64,000 bases of DNA from Collybia mongolica (GCA_013420905.1 JAAXNY010000006.1:1736001-1800000); one strand, 5' to 3'. Positions 22,533-34,368 are shown, counted from the first letter of the stretch. Program-made: numbers and translations. Notes: a model not told the origin generated them from the letters alone.

Positions 22533-23759
22533 GAGGTCTTTACACTAAGCCACATAACCCATGCGGACACATGGACTCATTTGGCAGGACTGTCAGCCAG
22601 ACAAGAATCCGTGTCCGCGCCGAGTCCACATCAATCTGCATAATTTTACGCGGACACGCGGACTAGCACAGACGGACAGCTCGCAGAGTCCGCGCGGCCA
22701 GTCGATTACTAATTGGATTAGTAATATAAATTTTATTTACACAAATAATATATACTATTTGTTATTAATAACATAACATAACGGCAGTGAAAAACTTGCA
22801 TCCGAATAGGTTCGAACGCATACAGGCACGAACATTACGTAATATGTTTGGCATTCATAACCGTTGGGCAAGGCAGGCATTTCTAGCTCCAGAATCACTG
22901 GCCTCAAGTCAACGGACTTAGGTCACATGATTACGAGGCACGTGCAATGGTCACATTACCGTTGCCACGTCTTCGTTGGTTCTTTTCAACCACATCAACG
23001 ACACCTGCCAAAACCGCCAACGCCAACACCAACACCAACGCACCCACGCCGCCAACGCCAATGCATCAAACGCCAACTGACATCAACATGACGATGCACA
23101 AGACGGTGTGGGGAGAAGGATAGAAATGGACGCGGAACAAGGGGACGACAAGGAAAGGGCGCTCCGAGGGGCAGAACCAGGTGAGTCGTACACCGTCACT
23201 CACCCACACGCTCACCACGCAGCGCGTCCCCCCCCACTTCAGGAACTCGAAACAAAGGATACGGCCGCCAACAGCAACAGGAGGAAGGCGGCAACGACAA
23301 CGACAACGACGAAGACAGCAACAGCAACAGCAGCGGCACTAACAACGGCACGACAACAACAACAACAACTACAACAAAGACCACCACCACCACTACAAGG
23401 ATGACGACGACTAAGGACAACAGGGACAATGACAAGGCAAGCGGCCAGTGCTGCCACTGCTGAAACCCAGGCCGCTGACGACGTCGCGGGGGCCGACGAG
23501 GACGACGGGGGGGCGGGGGCCCCCGCCCCCGCCTATATTAAATTATTTTATCATATATGTATTATACTTAGTAATAATATATGTTTTATTCTATTAATTA
23601 TATAGATTGTTAGTAAGTAAAAGAGTAAGTAAGTGCTTCATGATAAAAGAAAGTAAGTGAGTCCGCGCGGAGTCCGTGTGGACTTTGTGCTGTCCTTGCG
23701 GAGTCCATACGGAGTTCGCGCAGAGTCCGCAAGGACATGTGGGGGAGTGTAAAGTACAG
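22533..23759 (+). mobile_element. E1: non-autonomous TIR element, no target duplication
   Basis: Ends: GAGGTCTTTACACTAAGCC on the left and AGTGTAAAGTACAG on the right, the same pair as in E2 (inverted). Subterminal DNA is full of gcggac/gtccgc motifs. The middle has a short conserved reading frame (about 23080-23190, GRRIEMDAEQGDD) followed by a plausible intron (gtgagt...cttcag) and CAA/GAC/CAG-type simple repeats, then a GC palindrome near 23507-23532. The left flank is LINE F ORF1 and the right flank is chromovirus gag, and no 8-bp repeat is present, so this copy marks a rearrangement. It has no transposase. Confidence 0.7.
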
Positions 23760-24558
23760 CTATGATGAGGTAGCCCTTATGGAATGATTTGAGGAAGGAC
23801 TCTCACCAGCCTTGGCTGATGCAATTTGCAGCCTGCCTCAGGCCCCAGTTACTATTGCTGATTGGAAGTTTTGGACTCAGAAGTTAGATAGGCAATGGAG
23901 GAAGAGGGAAGGACATAAAAGACAACTTGCTGGCCACAGCAAACCAGCAAACCATCCTCCCCCATCTGGATCTCCACCTTCTACAAACAATTTTAGAGCC
24001 ACATCTAAACCTGCAGAAGGCCAGTATGTCCCAATGGATATTGACCAATCTTGCTGTAGGAACTTTGGAGAGCATAAACCATTGATATGTTGGAAATGTC
24101 GAAAGCCTGGTCACCATGCAGTTGATTGTAAAGAAAGAATCAATGTCATGGAAATGACCTACAAAGAGCATGAGAAAGATTGTAACCAAATCAGAAGAGA
24201 AGAAGTATTTTTAGAAAGAACTTTGGTGAAAGATGTATCCCGAATGTTCTCAAATAGTTTTTCAGTACTTTCCAGTATGATTGAAGAGCCTCAGAATATA
24301 TCTATTGAAAAACAACCCAATACTGCATTGCACACTCCTCAGGATCATCCTAAGACTCAGAGAAAATCCAAATACAAGAAAGGAACTGAAGAGTTTACCC
24401 TTGAAAAAATTCTTACACTATCTAATGTAGATGCAAAGGTTAAAGTGTTAAATTCTTGAGTACACAAAGGCCGTAAACAGGAGGCATCTGCAGAAACCAT
24501 CAGACAACTCATATTGCTCCCTTCAGAACTTGCCCTCCAAGCTCTTAGTGAAATGAGA
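23760..24558 (+). pseudogene. gag: Chromovirus gag, C-terminal part
   Basis: Capsid-nucleocapsid part of gag. The open stretch 23812-24459 begins within LADAICSLPQAPVTIADW and contains one CCHC zinc knuckle, CWKCRKPGHHAVDC, preceded by a Ser/Pro linker. After a TGA at about 24457 the frame continues up to the CACTA1 insertion. The N-terminal capsid part is missing because of the E1 scar. Confidence 0.82.
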
Positions 24559-25539
24559 CACTGTGAAACTGAGAATAGATGAAATTCAACCCTGTGTTTC
24601 ATCCTCTTAAATAATAGAAATAATACATTAAAAATATGAAATTCATTCACTTAACAATCCTAAAATGTAATGAATTTCATCTTGAAGATGTTTGAAAACA
24701 CACCCCCTGTGGGGGGAAAAATGGATGGAAAACCCCCCCTTAAGGTATAATTTAGTGGATGAATTTCATGCGAAATTTGTCCGTATTCATACCCCCTGAT
24801 TCTCGAGGCTATGGGATGAATTTCATTTCACCATAGGTGGAAAAAATAACCATTGTGGGAGGTAATTCCTATCAATATGGGATTAATCTACTACCTTGAT
24901 GGGTGAGAATGGCAACGTTTTTTGGGGTAACATTACTGCAAATTTTTGAGGCTATGGGATGAATTTCATACCATGATAGGTGAAAATAATAGCCTTTGTA
25001 GGGATGGATTTCATACCATCACAGGTGAGAATAATAGCCTTTGTGGGGATTAATTCCATGCCATTTACGTCACTTAAATTTGAATTCATTATTTCTTCCC
25101 TGTTATCAATAAACACACTTTGTTCATTTTGTACAGTTAAGGTTTAACATCCATAAGATCTAAGGTATTGTAATTTGAATGCTCTATCAACTAGTATACC
25201 TCTGATTCATATCCCTCATTCCAAAGTTCCTGATCACCAGCATTACCAACCAGACTGCAAACGCAACACTGTGATTTGTTAGAATCATGTATTGAGGTTA
25301 GTAATGAGAAAACTTACCCAAATTGCCCTATATAAATCCTTGTCATCCTGAAGCTGCATCTGGAGACAGAACCCATTTCCAGCAATGCCGCACAGTGGGC
25401 GTGAGTTCGGCTGGTCAGATTAGTATAATAAAGATAAAAAAAAATTAAGTAATGGGTGGAAGTTGTTGGTCTTCATTTGTGCACTGCCAGACTGCCTATT
25501 GTCCTTGTTGACCTCATTGTAATGAAGTCATCTGTAAAA

Positions 25540-25700
25540 CAGGTCAATGTTAATGTGCTTTGGATTAGATTGGATAGACAGACATACTGAGACCCCCTCA
25601 TTGTCCACCTGCACTGTGAGGTCAACAAAGTGGTGTACCATGTTGAGGACATTGTCGGGCATGGTCTTGTTCTGCATACCAATGACATCCTTAGGTTTCC
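25540..25700 (-). pseudogene. Spt5-like gene remnant in CACTA1
   Basis: On the minus strand this reads KPKDVIGMQNKTMPDNV and MVHHFVDLTVQVDN, matching an early exon of the Spt5-like gene in CACTA2 (about 45930-46020). Only this fragment and nearby intron-like sequence remain, so it is not a working gene. Confidence 0.6.
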
Positions 25701-26092
25701 TGTAGGATTATTATTAGCATTTATTAATATTCTTAATGAAGCCTTATAGTTTGTATTGGAATTCAAATGACTACTACAAGTATTATGATAGTAATTGTAA
25801 TCTAACATTATACTAATTGTAATCTATCAATGAAGAGTGTTTACTACGAGGGGGAGGATGGGAGGCAGCAATGGGCAATGGTGGTGGTACGAGAGCAAGA
25901 AGGAAAGCATGTGAAAGCAGCTGCCAACGCATTATATAGCTCGGAATGTTCCGCCGTCGGGCATCTCGGTCAACAAAGCCATGTGATCAAATCTGAGGAT
26001 GCTGACAAATATTTTTATTTATTTATTCAAATTGTATACTATTCATTATTAATAGGAGGCTGAAATATGTGCACCCACCATGTTTGAACAGT

Positions 26093-27014
26093 TGCAGGGA
26101 GGATCATTATGTTACAAGTTCTTTATCAACCCAGTTTTCGGGCAAAAAGGTGATTCATTCATTGATTCATATTTCAACACTGCGGGAAAATAATTCCATA
26201 ATGGGATTTTTCTTCTCTTATGGCTTTTTACAGCATTTCTCCACAAATACAAAGTATTGTGACATAATTTGCATGTATTTGGGATGCTTACATAATGCCT
26301 TTGATGATGCCATCAAAATTATGCATATCTAATATTTCAAAGTGTCGCGTTTCAAAATTTATTTTGTGATTTTCTCCATAACCAGTAAAGCTATTAACTT
26401 TGTTTTTATATGTTTGGAATGTACAAACATGGCTCCACAATTTCCTTGTTGAGCACATTTTTCCCATGGTCTATTTTGAGCGAAATATTAGAAATGTCCA
26501 GATTCAGCTAGTTTTGAAGGTCTGTGTGTTATGCCAGGGGTGGATAAACATTTTATAATAACAATGACCCTGACCAAACATAACCCTTGTGGGAAATCAT
26601 GCTAAACATTGGAATAATCAACAACTACTACTATATTTACCTGAAATACAAAGAGGATTGATTTCTCTATTTATTGTCACATGTCACATGATCTATCCCA
26701 CCACATAAGTATACCAAATACATGACAACAATCTGAATGCTTATTTAGTGTCCATGATCCTGGGAAATAGTTAGTTCTGATGGTTTTTGTGTTTTCTCCA
26801 TAGCCAGGCAAGCTATGGCATTGGGTTTTGTGCACAGGCATTGCTTGTTTACTTTGTAACATTTTCCCATGGTCACATGACCTCCATAAACTATCACCTA
26901 TGTTGTTTCTAGTCATTTACAACTTCCTGAATGTGGAATGGACTTATTTCTCCTAAGAAAAGAAAGAAAGAACAAGTACCTGCCACACAGTGTGTTGGCC
27001 CACTCCACCCTAGT
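26093..27014 (+). repeat. 0.9-kb repeat R, copy 1, with Helitron-like 3' end
   Basis: Closely matches 37190-38097. It begins about cttcaagttctttatcaaccc-like sequence and ends with a strong hairpin (gccacacagtgtgttggc), 10-odd bases, then CTAG followed by T. A hairpin plus CTRR|T is the usual Helitron 3' end. No coding region is seen. CACTA2 lacks it at the matching position. Confidence 0.6.
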
Positions 27015-27421
27015 TTAAGGCCGTAAAGTCATCCCATAAACCCACTATTTGTGGGATGAAATACCTTCTATGCTGAACTTAAATCATCCCACATATTCCA
27101 CCTTTGATGGGATGAAAGTTCACTCTCTAATAGATTAAAATGATCTAATAAAACCCACCCATTATAGGATGAAATTCCCCTCTTTTTCACTGGATTAAAA
27201 TTGTCCCATAAAATTCACCTCTAATGGGATGAAAGTTCACACCACTATGGGATGAAAATTTCTGAAATTATCAGAGCAGAAATTCATTCTCTCAAGGGAT
27301 GAAATATCTGGGATGAAGTTTCATCCCAATTTCATACCCTTTAGATTCATCCACTAAACTTAGGAAATGCTGCTTTCATCCATTAAGTGGGGGAAAAACC
27401 TCCCCCACCAGGTGCACAGTG

Positions 27422-27954
27422 GAAAATCAGAGAAGGTCCTCTTGGATAGATGCCCTCCAGGATGTACAATAACATGCATGGTAATCCACCAAACCTCATG
27501 GATGAAGAAGATCATGGAGATTACACTCAGAAAATCTGTAACATTACTGGAATGAATATTGAGGAGGGAGACAAGCTCATCTCTGTAAATACAAATTACA
27601 TTTCCATGCAATACATTTGAGCTACATCCAACATTTCACAAAGATTAGCAGAAGAGGCCCTGAAGGACAAGGGTGACAAGCCAATAGAAGAGATGGTTCC
27701 CCCTAAATACCTAAAATACAAAAGGGTGTTTGAAAAGGCTCAATTTTATGAGTTACCCCCAAAACAACCTTGGGACCATGCAATTGAACTGGTACTCGAT
27801 GTAGAAATGAAGGGGTATAAGGTCTACCCACTATCCCTCACTGAAGAAAAGGACGTGGATGCATTTCTGGATGAAAATCCCAGGACAGGTAGAATCTGAC
27901 CTTCAAAGTCACCAATGGCTTCACCTTTCTTCTTTGTCAAGAAGAAGGATGGGA
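27422..27954 (+). pseudogene. pol: Chromovirus pol: segment before and into reverse transcriptase
   Basis: Contains the protease-RT linker and start of RT. VFEKAQFYELPPKQPWDHAIEL and KVYPLSLTEEKDVDAFLDEN are typical, followed by TGRI, a TGA (27897-27899) where Arg is expected, and PSKSPMASPFFFVKKKDG. Further stops lie near 27445 and 27620. LINE C is inserted directly after KKDG, within the 16-bp duplication aagaagaaggatggga. Confidence 0.8.
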
Positions 27955-28082
27955 CATCGCTTCTTGACTTGTTACTCCCACATGCACAGCCACCCGGTCT
28001 ACTCGTCAACACCATCTTGCGCACCCAGCTGCTCAAAACTCCTCTGATCCCCTGATCTCCTGTACACTGCTGTGGTTATACC

Positions 28083-30116
28083 ATGGCCAAAGACAAACCT
28101 CCAATCCAATCTCAGCAATCGGCGGACCGTATGGCAAAACCGCCGGATTTACGCGAACTTTTGCGCAGATCCATGTCCCCAGCCCCTGTCTCCGAGCTGG
28201 TAGCCAGCCTGCATCCTCAAGCAGGCCCCTCCCTTGCGTCACAGGTCTTTTTCAGGCCCACGACTCCCGCACCCATCGTAGAGGATGACAACAACGATGC
28301 CGCTGACCCTGACCCTACTGTTACTGGCCCTCCCGCCAATCCACCTGCTTCTCCTGTCCAAGACCGTGACATTGTCATGGCTGAGGTAGAGGGGGATGCG
28401 TTCATGGAAGAGTTTAAGGATCCGGAGACATTTTATGCCTCTGGTGCTAAGGATAAGGTCCCAGTCGACCTTGAAGCTGCCACTACATCCATCCACAATG
28501 TCACAGAGATGCTCAACCTCTGGGCCATCAACGGCTATTGCATCCCAGATGAGGCCTCAGTCAAGCTCGTCCAAGAGCTCCTCCAAGCTGTCTTCACAGT
28601 CTCCGAAGCTGGCCTCGTCAAACATGCTGTTACGGCGGATGCCGAGTCCAAGAACATCGCTCTCCAAGCCCTCATTGAGAGTCTCCATGCGCAGGCGCCT
28701 CCGGCCCCTGTCCCCATCCCTTCCAACCGACCACCTCGTCCTGGGCGCTCTCTACCCCCTCAATCCACCAATGCTACCACAGACCCGGCTGGCCTTCGCC
28801 GCCCCTCCAGGAAAGTCATCTACACATGCTCTACCAAGCGTTCCCTTCCTCCTAGATCAAAGACCTTTGCGTCCGCAGCATCTGCTGCAATCTCCACCCC
28901 TCAGCCTCCCTCTGCAAAGAAGGCGAAGGGCCCCGCCGCAGCTCAGGCGGGGCTTGTCCAGATGGCCAAGTCCTTTCCCTCAGCACCCATTGCCTCCATC
29001 GTGTGCACTCAGCAGGTTGTGTCCGGTGATATCGTCCCTACCCCTTTGGACTCGGCCCGAGCAAAAGCTCGATGCAAGAGATCCACCACACATGGCCCCT
29101 CCCGGAAGGAGGTAGTCGTCATCACTTCACCCCCCACCCACTGGCCTGATACGCCAGTGGTTGGGCCGCTGAACTCTCACCTTGGCATTCATAAGAGGGC
29201 CATTTGCGTCATGTCTGAGACCCAAAACCACCTCGGGGGCCTGGCCCTTGTGTGTGATGTTTTGCCAGTCGAAGATGACATCCAGGTCATGCATGCCTAT
29301 TTTAGTGACACAGCTAAAAAGATACGCAAAGACGACTCCGTGGAAACGTGTGTGGAAGTAGGCTCATCCAAGTCATTCCTTCGCATCCCTGACTTCCCTT
29401 ACTTTGGAGCGCACATCAAGTACGCCACCAATGGTACCCCCATTCCCCTCACACCAGATGACATTGCTGAGATCCTTGGTAAATGCCCCTGGCGTGAGGC
29501 CATCCACTTTTACCAAGGGTCTAGGCCCCGGATGGTAAGAAACTCCCGGACATCAGACACTGGCATGGTGTTCTTCGATATCTATGACTCGCGAGGTGGA
29601 CAGCACCTCCGCAGCCTCAAGGGCCGAAGCTTCATGCTCGGGTCCAAGAAACTCACCATCCTGCCCGCTGAGAAGCGAGTCGGAGTCCCCATATGTCCCC
29701 GCTGCTGGAGGTATGGACACCGTACAGAGGTTTGTCCATTCAAGACGCAGCTGTGCTCCATCTGTGCCAGCCCACATGAAACCGACCACCACCGCATGTT
29801 AGCCACGTGCTGCAAAAAACAGCCCAAGGCCAACCCCCCTCGAGAGGCGACCCCTGCAGGTCATCCTTGCCCACACCCAGCTCGATGTGTCAACTGCATG
29901 CTTGCGCATGCATCTGACAGTCGTATCTGCTCGTTCTGGAAGAACTGCTACAATCCAAAGTGGGTCTTCTCCAAGTATACTGCACAGAAGGTAGGCGATG
30001 AGCTGTTACACTTCATTCCTGCCCCTAACTCACCTTTTCCCAATGTCACAGGAGGCAGGCTCCTTAGACGCCGGGCGAACCCTCGAGAAGTTCGACAGTT
30101 GTTGACTCATGCATAG
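28083..30116 (+). CDS. LINE C ORF1: gag-like RNA-binding protein
   Basis: Intact 677-aa frame. The N-terminal third is Pro/Ala/Ser-rich. A conserved central block follows (NHLGGLALVCDVLPVEDD to RIPDFPYFGA; then MVFFDIYDSRGGQHLRSL). The C-terminus has Cys-His knuckles: CPRCWRYGHRTEVC, then CSICASPHETDH and CVNCMLAHASDSRIC. Such proteins bind the LINE RNA and form the ribonucleoprotein. The stop overlaps the start of ORF2 by 8 nt. Of the LINE copies in this window only this ORF1 is unbroken. Confidence 0.88.
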   Translation: MAKDKPPIQSQQSADRMAKPPDLRELLRRSMSPAPVSELVASLHPQAGPSLASQVFFRPTTPAPIVEDDNNDAADPDPTVTGPPANPPASPVQDRDIVMAEVEGDAFMEEFKDPETFYASGAKDKVPVDLEAATTSIHNVTEMLNLWAINGYCIPDEASVKLVQELLQAVFTVSEAGLVKHAVTADAESKNIALQALIESLHAQAPPAPVPIPSNRPPRPGRSLPPQSTNATTDPAGLRRPSRKVIYTCSTKRSLPPRSKTFASAASAAISTPQPPSAKKAKGPAAAQAGLVQMAKSFPSAPIASIVCTQQVVSGDIVPTPLDSARAKARCKRSTTHGPSRKEVVVITSPPTHWPDTPVVGPLNSHLGIHKRAICVMSETQNHLGGLALVCDVLPVEDDIQVMHAYFSDTAKKIRKDDSVETCVEVGSSKSFLRIPDFPYFGAHIKYATNGTPIPLTPDDIAEILGKCPWREAIHFYQGSRPRMVRNSRTSDTGMVFFDIYDSRGGQHLRSLKGRSFMLGSKKLTILPAEKRVGVPICPRCWRYGHRTEVCPFKTQLCSICASPHETDHHRMLATCCKKQPKANPPREATPAGHPCPHPARCVNCMLAHASDSRICSFWKNCYNPKWVFSKYTAQKVGDELLHFIPAPNSPFPNVTGGRLLRRRANPREVRQLLTHA

Positions 30117-33100
30117 TACAACCTCTGTAGACACTTTACGTATTTATTGTCAGAATGTGGGACGCAAGCACAATTGGACAATCAACCTTCTGGAATGTAT
30201 GAAATCTGTCTCAGATATCTTATTTCTCCAGGAACCACCATGGTCCACTGTGAGATACACTGCCTCCCTGATGGAGAAGGACAGGGTCCCTGTTAAAGGG
30301 CCACTGAACCACCCGGACTGGATAGCTATGTACCCTAAAGGGTTCGACGGGGCCAATGAAAGGCCACGTGTCCTCGCTTATGTTAATTGGGCCATGCGCA
30401 TGATCAAACCTAAGCTCCGATCTGACATTGTGAATCATCGTGATGTCATGGTTATCACTGTAAAAGGGCATCTTGGCCCCATACATCTGATGAACACCTA
30501 CTCCGATGAGAACGGCTCAGCCATTCAGTACATTGAAGAACACCTGGACGCACTACCAGATTTGAGTTATATGGCGCTCCGTGGCTTGATTCTCGACCTG
30601 GTGTTTGTCCTGATGTTCCGGGGCTACACAGCTGATCTAACGTTAGGAGACAAGGGGGAACCCGATCACCTTCCGTTATTACTGGATATCCCCCTTAAGG
30701 TCTACTGGCCTGAGGGGAAAATGTCCATCAAAGTCGACTCCGATGAAGAGGCAGACTTCCTTAGTGAAGTCTCCCTCCTCCTGGGTCAGATCCCGATCCC
30801 TGGCGCTATGTCAGCTGATCAAACCCAAGCCATTGCTAGGGCTATATCCATCACTTTTGGTGTGGCATGGTCTCATCATGCTAAGGCTAACCGGGCTTGC
30901 GCCTGGTCTAAGTCTTGGTGGGATTCTGACTGTGCTAATGCCAAGGCAGTCGCGATGGAGTCCGATCTCCTGGCTGACTGGTCAACCTTCAAGAAGGCCA
31001 CGCATAAGGCAAAACGTAAGCATTTCGACGAAAGAATCGACGAGATTGCTCACAACAATCTCCGACCATGGGACCTTATGGACTGGGTCGGACCACGCAA
31101 GACACCCCCAGTCGAGGCAATCTCGTACCAAGGAGTGCCCTGCACATCTGTGGATCAATTGTGGAATGCCCTCCACTCCACCTTCAACTCAGCTATGGAC
31201 AGGCCCGTTGACCTGACCAAACTGGGCAACAAATGGGAATCCCCAACTGCTAGGGTGTGGGTCCCGTACTCTGCCGCCGAGATGTCAGATGCCCTTATGG
31301 ACACCTCGAATAGATCCACCCCTGGGCTGGATCACATCACATGGCACCATCTCAAACGGCTTGTCCAGGACGAGCACACGAGCCGCCTCTTCTTGTGGCT
31401 GGCCAACTCTTGCGTCCGGACAGGCTGCTGGCCTGCTGAATTCAAGGCTTCTACTACAGTAGTTATCCCAAAGCCTGGGAAACCTTCGTATGACACCCCC
31501 AAGGTGTTCTGTCCGATTGTTCTTCTGAACACATTGGGCAAACTCCTTGAGAAGATGCTCTCCACTAGACTGCAGTTTGAGGCTGCAGAACATGGAGTCC
31601 TCCACCCAAATCAATTTGGAGGAGTTCGTCAGAACTCCACTGAGGATGCTGGGTGCTTCCTCATGCACACCGTCCGCGCTGGATGGTGGGCGGGTCTTAA
31701 AACGAGTGTGGTCGCTTTTGACCTTGCCCAATTCTTCCCCTCTATTAATCATGAGGTCCTTCTATCCGTCCTGGAAAAGCAAGGATTTGCGCCAGAAGTG
31801 GTGCAGTTCTTTAAGTCTTATCTAGTCAATCGGAGTACATGCTATGCATGGGATGACAATCTATCCCCAGAATTCCCCTCCAGTGTTGGTGTAGGCCAGG
31901 GCTCTGCCCTGTCCCCCATCCTCTCTGCTCTCTGCCTCTCCCCCTTCCTCAAGGAATTTGAATGAAGGGTCAGAGAGTCCATTCTCATCTCCTATGTTGA
32001 TGATGGCACAATTATTGCGCAGTCCGAGTCATGGGACACAAACCTAGCCAAGCTCAAGAGAGCATACAAGGTCATCTTCAAACTGACCCAGGCCATGGGC
32101 CTAGTCCTCGAACACAGCAAGTCTGAGGGGTTTCACTTCTCTCAGAAACACAGTGACACTAACCCCAACATCAACTTAGGCTATGCACCCTATACAGGTG
32201 ATACACCGCTCTGCCCTGGCACCATATGGCACTATCTGGGCTTCTTTTTTGACCAGCCCCTCACCTTCAGGGAACATGTCAAATGCTACACAAACAAGGC
32301 CCTCACATTGGTGCGGGCCATGCTCGCCCTTGGCAACTCAGTTCATGGGCTTAGGCCCAAACACAAACAAGTGCTGTACCATGCCTGTGTTCTCCCCATA
32401 GCTACATATGGGAGCAGGCTATGGCTATACAAAGGAGCCCGCATGGTAGGCCCCCTTCACTCCCTCCGGAAAATGCAGCAGCGTGCATGCCTCTGGATTA
32501 CCAGCGCCTTCAAAACCAGCCCCATGGGGGCAGCGGAAACAATCATGGGCTTACCTCCGATTCACCTTCATGTTAAGAAGCTGGTGGAACGCAGTCATGT
32601 CTGCACCCGAGCGCTACAGGCAACCCATGCCTTTTGCCGGCTAGTCGATGGGAAACACAAATTCTCAGTCGAGACCCTCAAAAATCAGATCAATGGTGAT
32701 CTGAAGTCCCCTATCACGGAGGCGTGGTCTAACCTCGACCCCTCATCCCAGGATCTGGACCCTGTCCACCCTCTTAACCGCCCTGGCTCTCGCCCCAAGG
32801 ATGTATATCCAAGGCATATTGTCTATGATATTGTTTCCCCTCCGTCAAAGGCGGATAAGGAACACAAAAAGTTTATGGAAGATCGTTCCACATCCCTCAA
32901 GGGGGCTGTAGACGCGGCCTCCCACTCTCCCAACCACATCTGTATCATTACAGACGCGTTGACTCCCCCACTCCCTCTTCAGTCAGTCTCGGTCTACCGG
33001 GCATGGCATGAGGGCAATCTATACGAAGACTGGGCTGTGGCCGGTCTCTCCACATCTGATGGTGCCGAACTGCAAGCAATTGCAGAGGGCATTACTCAAG

Positions 33101-33610
33101 CCAGGGAAATCGGACTTGATGATGTACATCAGATACATGTCTTTTCCAATTCTACAAATGCGCTCCGTCTGTGCATGGATGTGTCTCACCACTCTGGATA
33201 ACACTCGTCCCTTGCCATCTGTCACGTGCTGGTGCCTTGGCTCCAACACAATCCTGGTAACTCTGTCCACTTTCACCACATCACGCCCGGTGTGGAGATA
33301 GAGGACCACCAACTGGCACACATCCTCGCCACCTCAACACACGTCGAGGCGGGGGGGTGCCGGTTATATCTGCTGACTTCGCTAGGAGCGGGGCAGTCAC
33401 ATGCATGCTTGGCAGCTGGAAGTCACTATTCCAGTCCCCAAAGTACATTGGCAAGAACTTCCTCCCTCTCTATGAGAAGAAGGACACCCCACTCACTCCA
33501 ACCCATGTCAAAAGTGGGCCCTGGATGTGTAAGACCGGACATAGTCATGGTCTCACCACACACTTAACACACTGCGTAACTGGACATACCCCCATAGGGA
33601 CATTCTGATC
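30109..33610 (+). pseudogene. LINE C ORF2: endonuclease / RT / RNase H, broken
   Basis: Starts ATGCATAGT inside the ORF1 stop. The N-terminal APE-type endonuclease begins IYCQNVGRKHNW and LFLQEPPW, but about 60 codons between LSYM and ALRG are missing compared with LINE D, removing the GGDFN core. RT motifs include the fingers block TVVIPKPGKP, VAFDLAQFFPSINHEV, GQGSALSPI and YVDDGTIIAQ. A TGA at 31963 stands where LINE D has Trp. RNase H-like blocks follow (IITDAL, AELQAIAEG, HVFSNSTNALR), then a frame break near 33200. Confidence 0.88.
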
Positions 33611-34146
33611 TTGGTTCTTCCCTGAAGAGCCCACAGCCTGTAGATGCGGATTCCCTATGGAATCTGTGCCACACATACTTTGCCATTGCCTGTCTCACAC
33701 ACGGGAAACACCCCCGAAACAACAGCTGCTGTACAAGTGGCTGGTGGATTTCCTTGAAGCGAATGAGACTGTGTTTGCATTTGATGTTCCTTAGTCCAAC
33801 TCAGGCTGGGGGCGGTACACTGTGTTAGGTGGATTCGTGCTATGAGGTGCGCCTCGCATTTCTTCTGGACCAGGATAATCAGTGGACTTGATCCACTTCC
33901 TGCTGTGGTGCACCGTGGCGGGGGGCCAACCCCCTGGCATAGCTTGACCCTTACCAGTCTGCGTAAAATGGGTCTTTGACCCACGACACTCCTGGTGTGA
34001 CTTCAGCCACCCTGGGACACCTCAGCTTGACAGCGCTTTGTCTTTCGTCCCCTCCACCCTCTATCTCATAATTACTTTGTGAAGTGAGTGATGCATGTAT
34101 TAGGTACAATCGCTATATAAAATGTTGAACCAAAAAAAAAAAAAAA

Positions 34147-34368
34147 AAGAAGAAGGATGGGAAATTACACCCAGTCCAGGACTGCAGATGTCTAAATGAG
34201 ATGACCATTAAGAATCATTACCCCCTATCTCTTATATCTGAACTCACAAACAAACTCTGGGGAGCCAAATACTTTACCAAATTTGATGTGAGGTGGGGAT
34301 ATAACAATATATATATCAGAGAAGGGGATGAGTGGAAGGGGGCCTTTCAGACAAATAGGGGATTGTTT
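34147..34368 (+). pseudogene. pol: Chromovirus pol: RT segment 2
   Basis: Continues from KKKDG with KLHPVQDCRCLNEMTIKN, LISELTNKLWGAKYFTKFDVRWGYNN and EWKGAFQTNRGLF, standard Ty3 RT fingers and palm. It ends at the 8-bp duplication gattgttt where E2 is inserted; the frame resumes with FEPTVMFF at 38488. Confidence 0.85.

Larger units (their letters stand above)
24559..27421 (+). mobile_element. CACTA1: deleted, non-autonomous CACTA element
   Basis: Starts CACTGTGAAACTGAG and ends GGTGCACAGTG, the same termini as CACTA2 (CACTG... and ...CATAGTG), and shares its subterminal arrays of gatgaa/ttcatc motifs. It lacks the Tnp2 transposase but keeps pieces of two minus-strand CACTA2 genes: part of the Spt5-like gene (about 25540-25700) and part of the third gene (about 25190-25400). 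A 0.9-kb repeat with a Helitron-like 3' end (26093-27014) is inserted. The expected 3-bp duplication is not obvious (aga on the left, gaa on the right). It sits in chromovirus gag-pol. Confidence 0.78.
27955..34146 (+). mobile_element. LINE C: near full-length Tad1-like LINE
   Basis: 6.2-kb non-LTR element with a 5' leader, ORF1, overlapping ORF2 and a tail of about 15-17 A. It is flanked by a 16-bp target duplication (27939-27954 and 34147-34162), so it is a complete insertion into chromovirus RT. ORF2 has endonuclease, RT and RNase H-like domains, the layout of the Tad1 group. ORF2 is damaged by a deletion in the endonuclease and a TGA at about 31963. Confidence 0.9.

Noticed and set aside
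23196..23457. Val/Cys-rich minus-strand frames in E1
   Set aside because: They are translations of CAA/GAC-type simple repeats.
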